Both the position numbers and the translations under genes were made by a program. From NCBI GenBank assembly GCA_021464245.1, contig JADCRB010000016.1, positions 3,713,250 to 3,777,249 on the forward strand: 64,000 bases of DNA, given 5' to 3'. Below are positions 1 through 11,290 of the stretch, piece after piece. The notes under the pieces were generated by a model. It ran no database searches. It saw only the letters and a program-made list of their open reading frames with translations, and was not told where the DNA came from. The DNA is from Carallia brachiata (taxonomy: Eukaryota; Streptophyta; Magnoliopsida; Malpighiales; Rhizophoraceae). Numbering within the stretch: position 1 is the first letter of the stretch; each line of letters starts with the position of its first letter.

Positions 1-48
1 TCTAACTGAGTCCAACTGTTGCAGGCTCAGAACATACGGTCCCTAACA
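1..48 (+). mobile_element. LTR, 3' end only
   Basis: The window opens inside an LTR. Its last bases (CCCTAACA) match the ends of the other LTRs here (consensus CCTTTACA) and the primer-binding-type sequence follows directly. This is the 5' LTR of a plus-oriented element whose upstream part lies outside the window. Confidence 0.75.
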
Positions 49-511
49 ATTTTTGGAACGCCTACTGGGACATCTCTACCACCCATCTTCTACTCCTAAA
101 AAAAAAAAAAAAGAAAGAAGTTAGTTGCAAAACGGCCATTTCATGGCCTATTAGGCCATGAAATGGTCAACATCAACACAGCCCCGAAGGCAAAATGAAA
201 AAAAAAAAAAGAAAAGGTAAAAATCTGGCTCATCATTGCCACTAAGGAAGAGCGGGACCGCCTTTGCCAGGAAAATGGCAACTGCTCCATCACCTATATC
301 AACTGCCCTACCTGGGTACATAGGTCCACAAACTCGCGCATGAACACGGTTCCTCGCTGCCCAAAATACTGAAATAAAGAATCTGCAGCTCACACAGTAA
401 CAAGATTTCCCACACGACTCTCTTGCCAATTTGAGAAGTCGACCATCCACTCCAATCAAAGTTGGGAGCAACAGGTCAAATCCGTACTAAACCCCTCCAC
501 TCCAGTCTTCC
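49..511 (+). mobile_element. Retroelement leader with primer-binding site and hairpin
   Basis: The primer-binding-type site is at 54-71 (TGGAACGCCTACTGGGAC), just after the LTR end. An A-rich stretch follows, then a near-perfect inverted repeat at 134-168 (arms GGCCATTTCATGGCC). The rest, to about 511, is the conserved leader found in most elements here. It holds no convincing reading frame; the open frames on either strand are chance products of the repeat. Confidence 0.75.
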
Positions 512-600
512 AATTTGTCTAGCCTGTACGAGTGTAAAAGTCGACAACCCAATAACAAACTCCTACCTCGCATAAGTGTAAAAAGCGAACAATTGAAAAA
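512..600 (+). repeat. TATA minisatellite fragment (about 2 units)
   Basis: Two diverged units of the GAGTATAAAAGGCG-type repeat, here changed to GTGTAAAAG forms. The array is nearly lost and runs straight into LTR sequence, so the element is internally deleted. Confidence 0.6.
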
Positions 601-1317
601 CACAACAAGCCAAGATAATGATAGGGCGAGACAAAAGCTTGCAACAACCAATTGCAAAACAATTCCACATTTTCTCGCTTTTGCGTTTTCGTATTTTGGG
701 CATATACTCTCTGAACGCCGTTAAGTACGATCTTCCAAAGTAAAATTCCAAAATATTTAATATAGTCATTTCCATACATATTTTGGGTTTATAATATGCG
801 ATCACCTCAAATTGGGATCTGCGAGAAAAAATATAAAATATTACAATATTAAACATTTATCTAGTATTAAGCCTCCTATGGCCCTCAACAGAGCTAGTCG
901 ACCTGAGAACAAGCCCTTACGGCCCTCAGTAGAGCTAGTGTACTTGAGAACAAACCCTTACGGCCCTCAACGGAGCTAAACCAGTCTGAGTGGAATCAAG
1001 CCAAAGCCCTCAGTGGAGTCAAGCCAGTACATATGAGATCAGGCCCATACGGCCCTCCCCAAAGTTCCAACATCCACCTAAGATCAACCATCAACTGTAG
1101 TGGAATCTACTTTCCTCAGTTCAAGAATCAGGCTGTGGAAATTCAATCTCTTTCGGTCAAAATCAAGCCTTTGTGGCCCTTGAAAAAATTACACAGAAGT
1201 ATTAATCGGAGGATCTACTAAGAGATCAACCCCACACAAATTTAAATTTTTGATCTATAATTTGTACTGTATTTTTGAGTCTAACCGTTCAAGCTCGAAA
1301 CATACAGTCCCCTCACA
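601..1317 (+). mobile_element. LTR, 5' truncated
   Basis: It contains the two diverged ATTTTGGG-TATACTCTC blocks, the AT-rich AATATTAAA spacer, and the series of short repeats built on TGAGATCAAGCCC-TACGGCCCTCA. It ends CCCCTCACA and is followed by the leader. The TGTAAAC start is absent or unrecognisable. Confidence 0.75.
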
Positions 1318-1875
1318 ATTTTTGGCATGCTCGGTGAGACATCTCTACCTCCCATCTTCTGCTCCTAAAATAAAAAAAAAAAAAGAAAAAGGTTGGTGGC
1401 ACAGCAGCCATTTCATGGCCTATTGGGCCATGAAATGGCCAACACCAACACATACTCAAGAGCAAAATGAAAAAAAAAAAAAAAGGAAGATAGGAATCTG
1501 GTGCATCATTGGCATCAAGGAAGAGCGGGACCACCTATACCAGCAAAATGGTGACTGCTCCATTACCTGCATCAACTACCCTACCTAGGTGCACAGGTCC
1601 ACATACTCGCACATGAACATGGTTCCTTGCTGCCCAAAACACTGAAATGGAGAATCTGCAACTCACACAATAACAAGATTTCTCACATGACTCCATCGCC
1701 GAATGGAGAAGTCGACCATCCACTACGTTCGAAGTTGGGGTCGACGAGTCAAATCCCAGCTAAACCCCTCCACTCAAGTCTTCCAACTTGGGAGCACAGT
1801 TCCTATCCAATTGGACCAGCAGAGGGACAGGAGCACTAATCCAGTGACAAGCTCACTTTCAAGTAGGGGGCACTG
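1318..1875 (+). mobile_element. Retroelement leader with primer-binding site and hairpin
   Basis: Primer-binding-type site at 1323-1340 (TGGCATGCTCGGTGAGAC). The leader hairpin at 1407-1440 has arms GGCCATTTCATGGCC/GGCCATGAAATGGCC around a short loop. The remainder matches the leader near 200-510. Confidence 0.75.
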
Positions 1876-2275
1876 TTCCCATCCAAACTTCAAGCTCAAA
1901 CCCAAATCTAAAGCCCAAAACCCAAATCCAAACTCGTGCTCAAACTTAGGTCCAAAGTCCAAATCCAAATTCCTGTCGAAAATCCAAGTCTAGATTCGGG
2001 GATAGACCCCAAAACCCAGCAAATCCAAACTCAGGTTCAAATCCCAAACCCAAATTCTAGACTAAAGTACAAATGCAAATTTAGGGGTAGACCCCAAACT
2101 CGGACTCAAATGTAAAGCTCAAATCTGAGCTCAAAACCTCAAAATCCAGACCCAAATTCCAACCTAAAGTACAAATCAAGATTTAGGGGTAGAGCCCACA
2201 CCTAGACCCAAATCTAAAGTCCAAATCCAACTCGGGGGCAAATCCTAAACACTAACTCAAAGCCCATATTAGTAG
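1876..2275 (+). repeat. CCAAATC-rich degenerate tract
   Basis: Low-complexity sequence built from AAATCCAAA, CAAAGCCCAAA and CTCAAA words. In every element it lies between the leader or pol remnant and the TATA minisatellite. It is not the plant telomere repeat. No coding function is seen. Confidence 0.8.
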
Positions 2276-2815
2276 CTCAACAACCCAATGACAGACTCCT
2301 GCCTCGCACGAGTATAAAAGGCGACAACCCAATAAAATCACAATCCTGTCTCGCATGAGTATAAAAGGCGAACAAATCAACAACACACTTCTGCCTCGCA
2401 CGAGTGTAAAAGGCGACAGTTCAACAACAATACACTCTTGCCTCGCACGAGTATAAAAGACGACGACTCATTAGTCAAAGCATACTCCTAACCCACACAA
2501 AAGGTGAACAGTTCAGTAACAAATCACACTCTTGCCTCGCATGAGTATAAAGGCAACAGATCAACAACAGACTCCTACCTCGCACAAGTATAAAAGGTGA
2601 CAACATGGTTCAACACTCTGGCCTCACATGAGTGTAAAAGACGACAATCCAACAACTCACTCCTCCTTCACACGAGTATAAAAGGCGACAATTCAGCAAA
2701 TTTAACATTGTTGCCTTGCATGAGTATAAAAGGCGAATAGCTCCACAACACCGTTCAACACTCGTGCGAGTATAAAAGGTGAGTATAAGAAAAAATCCAA
2801 GGCATCGGGTATAAA
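2276..2815 (+). repeat. TATA minisatellite array (about 12 units)
   Basis: Units of roughly 40-55 bp, each with a form of TGCCTCGCACGAGTATAAAAGGCGA followed by an A/C-rich spacer of variable length. The core is far better conserved than the spacer. Each core contains a good match to a plant TATA box (TATAAAAG). Confidence 0.85.
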
Positions 2816-2999
2816 AGGCTCACACATAACAATGCTTCGAAAAGGCATTTGAGTGGGATCTGAGGGCCAAAAATTGAACCTCCCATACCACAGGAGTGTT
2901 GTATATACTCGTGGGGTCAGAAATATTAAGCACTAGGGCAAGTACAAAACTTCCAACATAGACCTATATGGCCCCAAATTCGAAGGAAAAGTTAGAGGA
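2816..2999. other. Short segment without recognised content
   Basis: About 185 bp between two minisatellite/CCAAATC blocks. I do not find it elsewhere in the window and see no coding potential. It may be an insertion remnant or a lost part of an element. Confidence 0.4.
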
Positions 3000-3310
3000 A
3001 AATGCAACTTTGAAACTTGAAGCCCAAATTCAAGTTCCAACTCAAAGCCCAAATTTAGATCCAAATCTAAACTTGAGCTCAACCCTGGACTCAAAGGCCA
3101 AATTCAAATTCCGGCCTAAAGTCCAAATCTAAGCTCGGGGGCAAACCCCAAACATTGACTCAAAGCCCAAATTAATAACTCAGTAGCTCAATAGCAAATC
3201 CACATTGCTGCCTCGCATAATTATGAAAGGCGACGATCCAACAACAAACTCTTGCCTCGTACGAGTGTAAAAGGTGATAACTTAACTACAACTCATATTC
3301 TTCGCCTCAA
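3000..3310 (+). repeat. Second CCAAATC tract and short TATA array
   Basis: CCAAATC-type tract (3000-3175), then about three TATA units (3176-3310). The block repeats the order at 1876-2815, which suggests an internal duplication or a junction between two elements. Confidence 0.65.
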
Positions 3311-3495
3311 AGTTTCGTTTAAAACTTTTTCCTTACATTTTTCGTATTCTGGGCATACGCTCCCCAAACTCCATTAAGGGAGATATTCTAGATATAAAGC
3401 CCAAAATATTTAATGTACTCAATTCCATGCTTATTTTGGGTATATACTCTCTGGTCGCCTCAAATTAGGATCTATGAGAGTAAAAATTCATTGTT
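3311..3495 (+). mobile_element. LTR fragment
   Basis: Middle part of an LTR: both ATTCTGGGCATACGCTCCC and ATTTTGGGTATATACTCTC blocks and the CAAAATATTTAATGTACTC stretch. It stops abruptly and continues into the WOX-module leader, so two elements have been joined here. Confidence 0.7.
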
Positions 3496-4450
3496 TCAGT
3501 CTCAACTCATCCTCACTGCATATCAAACTTTTCCTCCCTTTCAGCAAGAAAAATGGAACCAGGTGCATGACATTAGGACAGGGAAGAAGATAGGTCACCT
3601 CGCACTAGATGGCACCCAACTTTAGTGCAACTGCAAATCTTGGAGGAGGTCTTTCATAACAATGGAGTTACTATTCCTAATGCATCACAGCTCTCTCGAC
3701 TTGCTTCACGAATACAGTTGGATAGAGCAGTCAAAATGAAAAAAGTGTATTTATGGTTTTAGAATTGGACATATAGGGAGAGATCAGCACAAAGAGCTAT
3801 TGTTTCTACAACACAGCCTATTTATACCATCGCTGCTATTCTCATGATGGATCTCACCAGTAATGCCTTGTCCTCAAATGAAGTTACGAGTCCAAGCTCC
3901 ACCATTACAATGGTCCCTCAAGGCTATTTTGGCGAAGCTATAGCTGGATGTAATGCATATACTGGTTCTAGAGATTTTACTCCTTATCATACGAAGCCTC
4001 AAGCTCCAGCCAGGGAATCATCCTTTATGGGAACTCCAATCTAGTAGGAAATTTTGCATCGGGAGGAAATTTTGCACCGGGAGGAAATTTTTTGGCGAGA
4101 CTTTACCTCTAACACCCCAGTGACGTCAATCAACAAGAAGGTTCCAATAGCATTGACGTCACCAGCCTGCCCAATGAGGACTTGATTGACCTCAAACTAC
4201 ACCTCGAGCCCCACAAGGTCGATCGATAAGGATAAGGTGCAACGATTTTTGCAGCACTGCCTTCATTTTTGCAACACGCGTCGACCACCGCCTCATTTGT
4301 CTCTTATGGCAAGAAGAGACGTGAAGGAAGACCCCACCTGATTCAACATATCTCTCTTTTTGACTTTCAAAAAAAAAAAGTTAGCTTTGTTGTGTATATA
4401 TTGTGTATATATATTTCATTCATTCTCAAGTCATGAAAACCACACCTCAA
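3496..4450 (+). pseudogene. WOX-like homeobox module, copy A
   Basis: Seen: ATG at 3553, then a frame from 3592 to 4044 broken by a single TAG. It holds a WOX-type homeodomain at about 3604-3790 (TRW...VQLQILEE...LYLWF-stop-NW at 3754-3765; the stop replaces the Gln of WFQN). A Ser/Thr-rich linker with a MVPQGYF motif follows. Downstream, at about 4094-4120, the WUS-box has lost about 9 bases inside ETLPL-FP, shifting the frame. An EAR-like block (LIDLKLHLEPH) lies at about 4180-4215. Known: WUS-clade WOX proteins carry homeodomain, WUS-box and EAR motif in this order. Inferred: a decayed transposon-borne WOX gene. It follows a TATA array by way of an LTR fragment. Confidence 0.8.
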
Positions 4451-5114
4451 CTCCTTTTTCTCTCTGAAGAAAAGAAAATGGCTAGTCTTTACACTTTTTT
4501 TTTCAAGAAGTTCTTTGATCAAGAAGCTGGAGGCGTAGGAGCTAAGGAAAAAGAGTAGTTCTCTTCGAGGGATCCTTACAAGCCCTCAAATCTCAGCCTT
4601 TTACGCCATCAGTGTCATGGTTGACAAAGTTCCAACTACTCTCCTTACTTCACATCTATCACAACGTGCAAAAAAATTGTAATCATCCTCGTGGGTTCAT
4701 AGATGCGGCAACAGAAGGAGAAGTCTCAACTACTCTCCTTATGTTACGACATATAGAGGAATCATCACTACAACCCGCCTCTTTATGAGTTAGCCTTGTT
4801 GTGCCATAGTACTGAGTCTCCTCCATGGGGATGTTCAGGTACTTGGCATCCACCATGGGGAGGTTCAAGTTTTTTGTCTACTAGATCATCCCCACCAGAA
4901 CCATGGAACTTTGATTTTTATATTAGATAGAGGGCTGATGCCCATAAAATCATATCGAGTTCTATAGAAGCCCAATAGCTACCAAGCTAGTCGGAGTTAA
5001 GGATCTTAAGATTTAATGTTTGTCAATACATCTCAAGGTTCAAGCTGACCTTCAAGACTCGATTCGGATCACGTCCAGACATTCTTCCTCACCAAGCCTT
5101 GAAGTGGGGGCATT
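4451..5114 (+). mobile_element. Conserved 3' non-coding region with polypurine tract
   Basis: Downstream of the WOX module. It begins with the TCTCTCTGAAGAAAAGAAAATGG stretch, continues through the CCATGGGGAGGTTCAAG motifs and ends with the polypurine tract AAGTGGGGG at about 5101-5110, next to the 3' LTR start. The same region is found 3' of every WOX copy. No coding region recognised. Confidence 0.7.
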
Positions 5115-5432
5115 TGTAAAATTCGAACAAAAAAAAGTCTAAATGGTTGGCAATTGGCCGACAACCTGCCACCAACCCAATGGTTGGTGGCACAGTTGGC
5201 AGGGATGGCCTATAAAAGGCCATCCCCTCCATCCCCAGAAGGCACCAAGCAAAGCAAGCAAAGCATTGAAACAATTTCAAAAACTTTTAAAAAATATTTT
5301 TCCCTCCTTTACGTTTTCATATTTTGGGTGTATACTCTCTAACTTCCATTAAGAGAGATATTCTCGATCAAAAGCCCAAAATAATTGATATACTCATTTC
5401 CAAACATATTTTGGGTGTATGCCTTCGGCGCT
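5115..5432 (+). mobile_element. LTR, 3' truncated
   Basis: It starts TGTAAA right after the polypurine tract. TATA box at 5211-5217 inside the palindrome ATGGCCTATAAAAGGCCAT. It breaks off after the second ATTTTGGGTGTATGC block and joins leader sequence, skipping the LTR tail and primer-binding site. Confidence 0.8.
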
Positions 5433-5735
5433 TCACTGGCACCAAAGAAGAGCAAGATTACCTCTGCCAGCAAAAAGACAACTACTATATTGCTTGCATC
5501 AACTACCCTACTTGGGTACGCAAGTCCACAAACTCGGGTATGGACACAATTCCTCAGCACCTAAAACAAAAATTAAATAGAGAAACTACAGTTCACACAG
5601 CAATAGGATCTCTTACCTAACTCTCTCGCTGAATAGAGAAGTCGATCATCCACCCTGACAGAAGTTGGGGCCAGCGAGACAAATCTTTATAAAGCCCCTC
5701 TACTCTAGTCTTCTAAGTTGGGGGCACGGTTCCAA
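5433..5735 (+). mobile_element. Leader fragment
   Basis: Matches the middle and end of the leader (compare 240-510). The primer-binding site and hairpin are missing because of the junction at about 5432. Confidence 0.7.
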
Positions 5736-6015
5736 ATCCAAATGTAAATCTGGATCCAAATCTAAAACCGGGCTCAAAGCCCAAAACCAAATTCCAACCC
5801 AAATCCAAATTTTGGCCCAAAGATCAAACCCAAATTCCAAACTCAAACTCTAGCCTAAAGTTTAAATCTGGATCCAAATCTAAAGTCCAAATCCAAATCC
5901 AAACCCAAATCAAAAGTCAAATCCAAACTCAGGCTCAAAACCCAAATCCAAATTCTGGCCTAATGTCCAAATTCAGATTTAGGGGCAAAACCTGAACCCT
6001 GACTCAAAAACCAAG
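5736..6015 (+). repeat. CCAAATC-rich degenerate tract
   Basis: Same word composition and position as the tract at 1876-2275, leading into the TATA array. Confidence 0.8.
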
Positions 6016-6720
6016 TCAGCAACTCAACAAATCAGACTCCTGTCTCACATGAGTATAAAAGGTGACAACTAAAAAATGAAACACACACCTGCATCGCATG
6101 AGTATAAAAAGCGGTAACACAGCTCAAAACTTCTGCCTCGCACAAGTATAAAAGGCAAACAGTTCAGCAACACACTCCTATGTCGCACGAGTATAAAAGG
6201 TGAACAATTTAGCAAACCAGACTCCTGCCTTGCACGAGTACAAAAGGTAAACAACTTAATAGCAAATCCACACTCCTACCTTGCACGAGTATAAAATGCG
6301 AACAACCTAACAGCAAATCTAAATTCTTGCCTCGTATGAGTATAAAAGATGACGACCTAACAATAGACTCCTGCTTCACATCGGTATTAAATTCGAACAG
6401 TTCAACAATACACTTCTGCCTCGCACGAGTAAAAAAGGTGAATAGTTCAGCAAACTAAACTCCTACCTCGCATGAGTATAAAAAGCGATCAACTGAAGCA
6501 GACTCCTGCCTCACACAAGTATAAAAGGCGACAACTCAGTAACAAAGCACACTCCTAGCCCGCATGAGTATAAAAGCCGAGACGGCAACAACTACACAAG
6601 GCCCAGTCTATAACTCCTAGCCTACATGAGTATAAACTGTGAATGGTTCAAAAATCAAATTTAGGACCCAGTCCAATACTCCTGGCTCGCATGAGTATAA
6701 ATTGTGAACGGTCCAAAAGG
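6016..6720 (+). repeat. TATA minisatellite array (about 14 units)
   Basis: Core CACGAGTATAAAAGGCGA with variable A/C-rich spacers. The last two units change to ATGAGTATAAACTGTGAACGG, a form seen only at the gene-side end of arrays, directly before the WOX-module leader. Confidence 0.85.
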
Positions 6721-7620
6721 ATAAAAATGATTGAGGGTTTGAGTCTGAATCATTATTCTAGTCTCAATCTTTTACTCGTTCCTACTGCAGGTCAAGTTTC
6801 TGCATCCTTTTAGTAAGAAAGATGGAGCCAGTTTTAAAACTTCAAGACAAGGGAGAGGATAGGTCACCATGCACTAGATGGCAACTGAGTCCAATGCAAC
6901 TGCAAATCTTGGAAGAGTACTTCCACAACAGTAAAGAACAAGAAAAATAGGGAGAGATCAACACAGAGAGCTGTTATTTTTCCAGCATGCTCTATTTCTA
7001 CCATCGCATCTGTTCCCACGGTAGATCTCACCAGTATGGCTTCATCCCTAGATGAAGCGGGTTCGAGCTTCACCATTGCCATGGTTCCTCAAGGCTATTT
7101 CGACCAAAGCTATAGCCTGCAATAGTACGCATACGGGTTCTGGAATTTTTAATAACTTGTCATACAAAGCTTCAAGCTCTAGCTAGGGGTTTGTCCCTTA
7201 TGGGTACTTTAATTTGGGAAGAAACCTTACACCAGGAGAGAGCCACTCTAGCAAAACTTTGTCTCTCTTTCTAGTACACCCCTGTGACGTCAATTAGCAA
7301 GAAATTTTTAGTAGTGTCGATGTTATTGGCCTGCCAAACAAGGATGCAATTGACTTGGAGCTACACCTTGGGCTCCACGAGGTCAGCGGACAACGATCAG
7401 ATGCAACAACTTTTACTGCACGTATTATTGACTTGTACAATACGCGTCGGCTGTCGCTTTGTTTGTCCATTATGATAGAATGGGATGTGAAGGAGGACCC
7501 CACCTGATGTAGCATATCCTCTTTTTGACTTTTTGCAAAAGAAAGGAAAAAGGCAGCTTTTGTTGCGTATATATTTCCTGCATTCTCAAGTCACAGAACT
7601 CACCCCTCAACTCTTCTTAC
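6721..7620 (+). pseudogene. WOX-like homeobox module, copy B (homeodomain core deleted)
   Basis: The leader contains a pyrimidine-rich stretch ending TACTGCAG (about 6790), then ATG at 6822. The N-terminal arm and helix 1 of the homeodomain are present (about 6873-6930: TRW..SPMQLQILEEYF). About 100 bp is missing at about 6932, removing the middle of the homeodomain up to the recognition helix; the post-helix REIN/RERST region follows. The WUS-box-like block (KTLSLFLVHP) is at about 7255-7283 and the EAR-like motif (AIDLELHLGLH) at about 7345-7380. Stops occur in between. Copies H, I and J share the same deletion, so they form a subfamily. Confidence 0.78.
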
Positions 7621-8195
7621 TCTCTAAAGAAAAAAGATGAATAGTCCCTGTGTTCTCTTTTTCAAGAAATCCTTTAATCAAGAAGCTACAAACACAAAAG
7701 CTAGATAGAAAAAGAGCCGAGGGATCCTCGAATCTCAATCTCTAACGCCATCATGGTCAATGAAGTTCCAATCACTCTCCTTAGTTTGCACCTATCACAA
7801 CGTGCAAAGAAATTGTGATCATCCTCATGGAATCACAAAAGAGATGACAGACAGGGAAATTCCAACTACTCTCCTTACATCAAAACAGACAGAGGAGTCA
7901 TCATTAGGGCCCGTCTCTCTGTGTGCTGGCCTTGAAGTTCCGTGGTGTTGAACCTTCTCCATGGGGAGGTTCAAGTTCTTTACTTACTTGATCATCCTCA
8001 CCTAATCCATGGAACTTCAAGTTCTATGAAAAAATCCTTTACGAGATATGGAAACTCAATATCAGCCGGGCTGGACGAAGCTAAAACTTCATGTTTAATA
8101 TTTGTCAATACGTCTCAAGCTTCAATCTGGACTTCAAAACTTAGTTCGAATCATGTCCCAAGGTTCTACCTCACCAAGCCTTGAGTGGGGGCATT
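7621..8195 (+). mobile_element. Conserved 3' non-coding region with polypurine tract
   Basis: Same region as 4451-5114, ending GAGTGGGGGCATT at about 8183-8195 before an LTR start. Confidence 0.7.
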
Positions 8196-8905
8196 TGTAA
8201 ACAAAAAAAAAAGGAAGAGTCATGAGGTCAGCAACTGACCAGAAAAAAAAAAAGTACAAAAATTAGTGCCGTCCAACTCAAGGCGGTGGCCCTCATGCTT
8301 GTCTTCTTCTTTACCCCATTGGCTATAAACAGCCAATAGGGGAAACTGTGCAAATCATGAACAAAGGAACTACAAAACACAATGCCATTAAAACTCCCAA
8401 TTTCCCTCCGCTTTGTATTTTGAGCGTATACTCTCCAGACGCCATTAAGTGTGATCTTCGAGATGAAAAACCCAAAATATTTAATATACCCATTTCCAAT
8501 CATCTTTTGGGTGTATGCTCTCTAGTTGCCACTAATTGGGATCTGCAAGATAAAAAATCCAAAATATTAAAATAATAAACACCCATCTTAGATCAAGCCC
8601 TACGGTCCTCAGCAGAGCTAAACCAGTCCGAGTGGTATCAAGCCCCAGCCCTCAGTGGAGTCAAACCAGTCCATCTGAGATCAAGTCCATATAGCCCTCA
8701 CTGGAATTGAGACAATCTGATTGAGATCAAGCCTCTATGACCCTTGCTGGAGTTACGATATCCCTTTGAGATCAATCCTCAACCCTCAATGGAATTTATT
8801 TCTTACCGTTCAAGATCACACTATGGAAATTTATCTCTTTCTGTCAAGATCAAGTCTACATGGCACTTGACAACATCAAAAAGGTGCATTAATAGGAGGA
8901 TAAAA
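8196..8905 (+). mobile_element. LTR, 3' end lost at an inverted junction
   Basis: It starts TGTAAACA. TATA box TATAAAC (8324-8330) inside the palindrome ATTGGCTATAAACAGCCAAT. The short repeats based on GATCAAGCCC follow. It ends within GCATTAATAGGAGGAT and is fused to an oppositely oriented LTR. This is the 3' LTR of the element carrying copy B. Confidence 0.8.
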
Positions 8906-9765
8906 AATTGTCAATGATACTGTAAGTTTTGAGCCTGAAACAATTAAGTTTCAAAAAAACAAATACAAATTACAAGTGGAAATTTAAAATTTATATGGGG
9001 TCAATCTCTGTGTGATCATTTGATTAATGCTCCTATGTGATTTTTTCAAAGGCCAGTAGGCTTGATCTTGGACGAAAGAGGATGAATTTCCACAGCTTGC
9101 TCTTGAATTATAGGAAATAAATTCTACTGAGGGCCGAGGCTTGATCTCAGGGGAATGTTGTAACTTTCGTGAGGGTCGTAAAGACTTGATCTCAATCGGA
9201 TTAGCTTGATTCTGATGAGGGCTGTGTAGGATTAATCTCAGGTGGACTGGTTTGACTCCACTGAGAACCAGGGCTTGATTCTGCCCGAACTAGTTTAACT
9301 CCGCTGAGGTCCGTATGGGTTTGATCCCATATGGACTGCCTTTATTGAGGGCCGTAGGAGGCTTAATCTCAAATAGATGTTTAATATTTTAATGTTTTGG
9401 ATTTTTACTCTCGCAGATCTCTATTAGCAATGACCGAGGAGCATATACCTAAAATATGCTTAGAAATAAGTATATTAAATATTTTAGACTATTACTCTGG
9501 AAGATCGCACTTAATGGCATCCAGAGAGCATGCACTTAAAATACGAAAACGTAGTGAAAAATAATGGAAATAAAGGAATTGTAATGCTTTGCTTCCAATT
9601 CTGCCTTACTTCTCTCAACTATTCAAGGCTGGCCATTTCCATGGCCTCTTTATAGGCCATGGAATGGCCACTGTGCACATGAATTTTTTTTAATAGTACT
9701 TTCATTCAAAGGTCGATTTACCAACCTTTGAATCTTTCTCTCTCTCTTTTTTTTACGTGTTTACA
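8906..9765 (-). mobile_element. LTR (3' LTR of a minus-strand element)
   Basis: Reverse-complement LTR whose TGTAAAC start lies at 9765. Its own 3' tip is lost in the junction with the plus LTR. The U3 has a long palindrome at about 9631-9670 with a TATAAAGA core in the sense direction of this LTR. Confidence 0.8.
9631..9671 (-). promoter_or_regulatory. U3 TATA box inside a palindrome (sense core)
   Basis: Same arms as at 12.45 kb but core CCTCTTTATAGG on the plus strand, i.e. TATAAAGA in the sense of this minus LTR. Likely the TATA box of the LTR promoter. Confidence 0.65.
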
Positions 9766-9890
9766 AATGCCCCCACTACAAGGCTTGGTGAAGCAGAATG
9801 TTGAGACGCGATCCAAACTAAGTCTTGAAGTCCAACTTGAAGTTTGAGATGTCTTGAAGTCTTTGGTTTCATTTTCTGGTGCCATTCACA
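9766..9890 (-). mobile_element. Polypurine tract and short 3' region
   Basis: Only about 125 bp of the 3' region remains before the TATA array begins. The WOX module is absent, so this element has lost it cleanly or never had it. Confidence 0.7.
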
Positions 9891-10890
9891 GTTTAAACAC
9901 ATGCAGGCTAGGAGTTTTGGACTGAGTCTTATGTGGGTGTTGCCATCTCGCTTTTTATACTCGTGCGGACTATGAGTATGCTTTGCCGATGAATTTTTTT
10001 CCTTTTAAACTCGTACGAGGGAGGAGTGTGTTGTTGGGTTGTCGCCTTTTATACTCATGCAAGGCAAGAGTCTGGATTTGTTGTTGAGCCATTCGCCTTT
10101 TATACTTGTGCGATGCAGGAATCTGGATTTGTTGTTGAGTTGTTTGCCTTTTATACTCATGCGATGCAAGAGTGTGCTTCAATTATTTGCCTTTTATACT
10201 TGTACGAGGTAGGAGTCTGGTTGTGTTTCTCAGCTGTTTGTCTTTTATACTCGTGTGATGCAGGAGTCTACTTTTTATTTTTGAGCTATTCATCATATAT
10301 ACAAGTGCAAGGTAGGAGTCTGTTGTTGGGTTGTCGCTTTTTATACTCTTGTGAGGTAGGAGTTTGTTGTTGTTGTTGCCATCTCACCTTTTATAATCGT
10401 GCGGGCAAGGAGTACAGTTTGTTGTTGTCATCTCGCATTTTATACTCATGCGGGTAAGGAGTATACTTCTATTGTTGTTGTTGTCTCACCTTTTATACTT
10501 GTACGGGCAAAGAGTCTGAGTTGTTGCCTTTTATACTCGTGCGAGGCAGGAGTTTTGAGTTGCGTTGTCGCCTTTTATACTATTGCGATGCAGGAGTGTG
10601 CTTTGTTATTGAGTTGTTACCTTTTATACTCGTGCGAGGCAGGAGCCTACTTCAGTTGATCGCCTTTTATACTTGTGAGAGGCAAGAATGTTGAACTATG
10701 TTGTTGCCTTTTATACTCGTGCGATGCAGGAGTGTGCTTTGTTGTTGAGTTGTCGCCTTTTATACTCGTGTGAGGCAGGAGTGTTGAATTGTTTTGTCGC
10801 CTTTTTATACTCATGCAAAACAGGAGTGTAGATTTATTGTTGTTGTCGCATCACCTTTTATACTTGTGCGGGCAGGGACTTTGTTGTTTT
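9891..10890 (-). repeat. TATA minisatellite array (about 20 units)
   Basis: One of the two longest arrays in the window, read on the minus strand as GAGTATAAAAGGCG units of 40-55 bp. The gene-side variant unit (TATACTGTGAA-like, here GTTTAAACTGTGAATGG) lies at its 3' end near 9890. Open frames across it (10,026-10,457 and 10,399-10,659 on the plus strand) are periodic products of the repeat. Confidence 0.85.
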
Positions 10891-11290
10891 ACTGCTATTG
10901 TAGTTGTTACATAGGGCTTTGAGTTAATGTTTGGGCTTTGCCCCCGAATCTTGATTTGGACTTTGGGCCAGAATTCGGATTTGGGTTTTGAGTCCAAGTT
11001 TGGATTTGGGGTTTTGGATTTGGGTTCGTATTTGGACTTTGAGTTGGAGTTTGAGTTTGGGTTTTGGGCTCGGGTTTGAGGTCTGTCCCCGAATCTGGAT
11101 CTGGACTTCAAGCTAGAATTTGAGTTGGGACTATGAACCCGATTTTGGATTTAAGCTTTAGATTTGGGTTCGAATTTGGGCTTTGAGTTGGAATTTGGAT
11201 TTAGGTTTTGAGTTAGGGTTCAATCTTTGCCCCCGAATCTGGATTTAGATTTTGGGTCCAAGTTTGAGCCCGAGTTGAGGATTTGGGCTT
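10891..11290 (-). repeat. CCAAATC-rich degenerate tract
   Basis: Appears on the plus strand as GGATTTGG/TTTGGGCTTTGAG words. Normal position between leader and array. Confidence 0.8.

Noticed and set aside
1876..2275. Telomere-like repeats
   Set aside because: Words are CCAAATC/AAATCC and CAAAGCCC in irregular order, not CCCTAAA.
9891..10890. CRISPR-like array of short repeats with spacers
   Set aside because: Plant nuclear context, diverged repeats, A/C-rich related spacers and no cas genes; it is a minisatellite.
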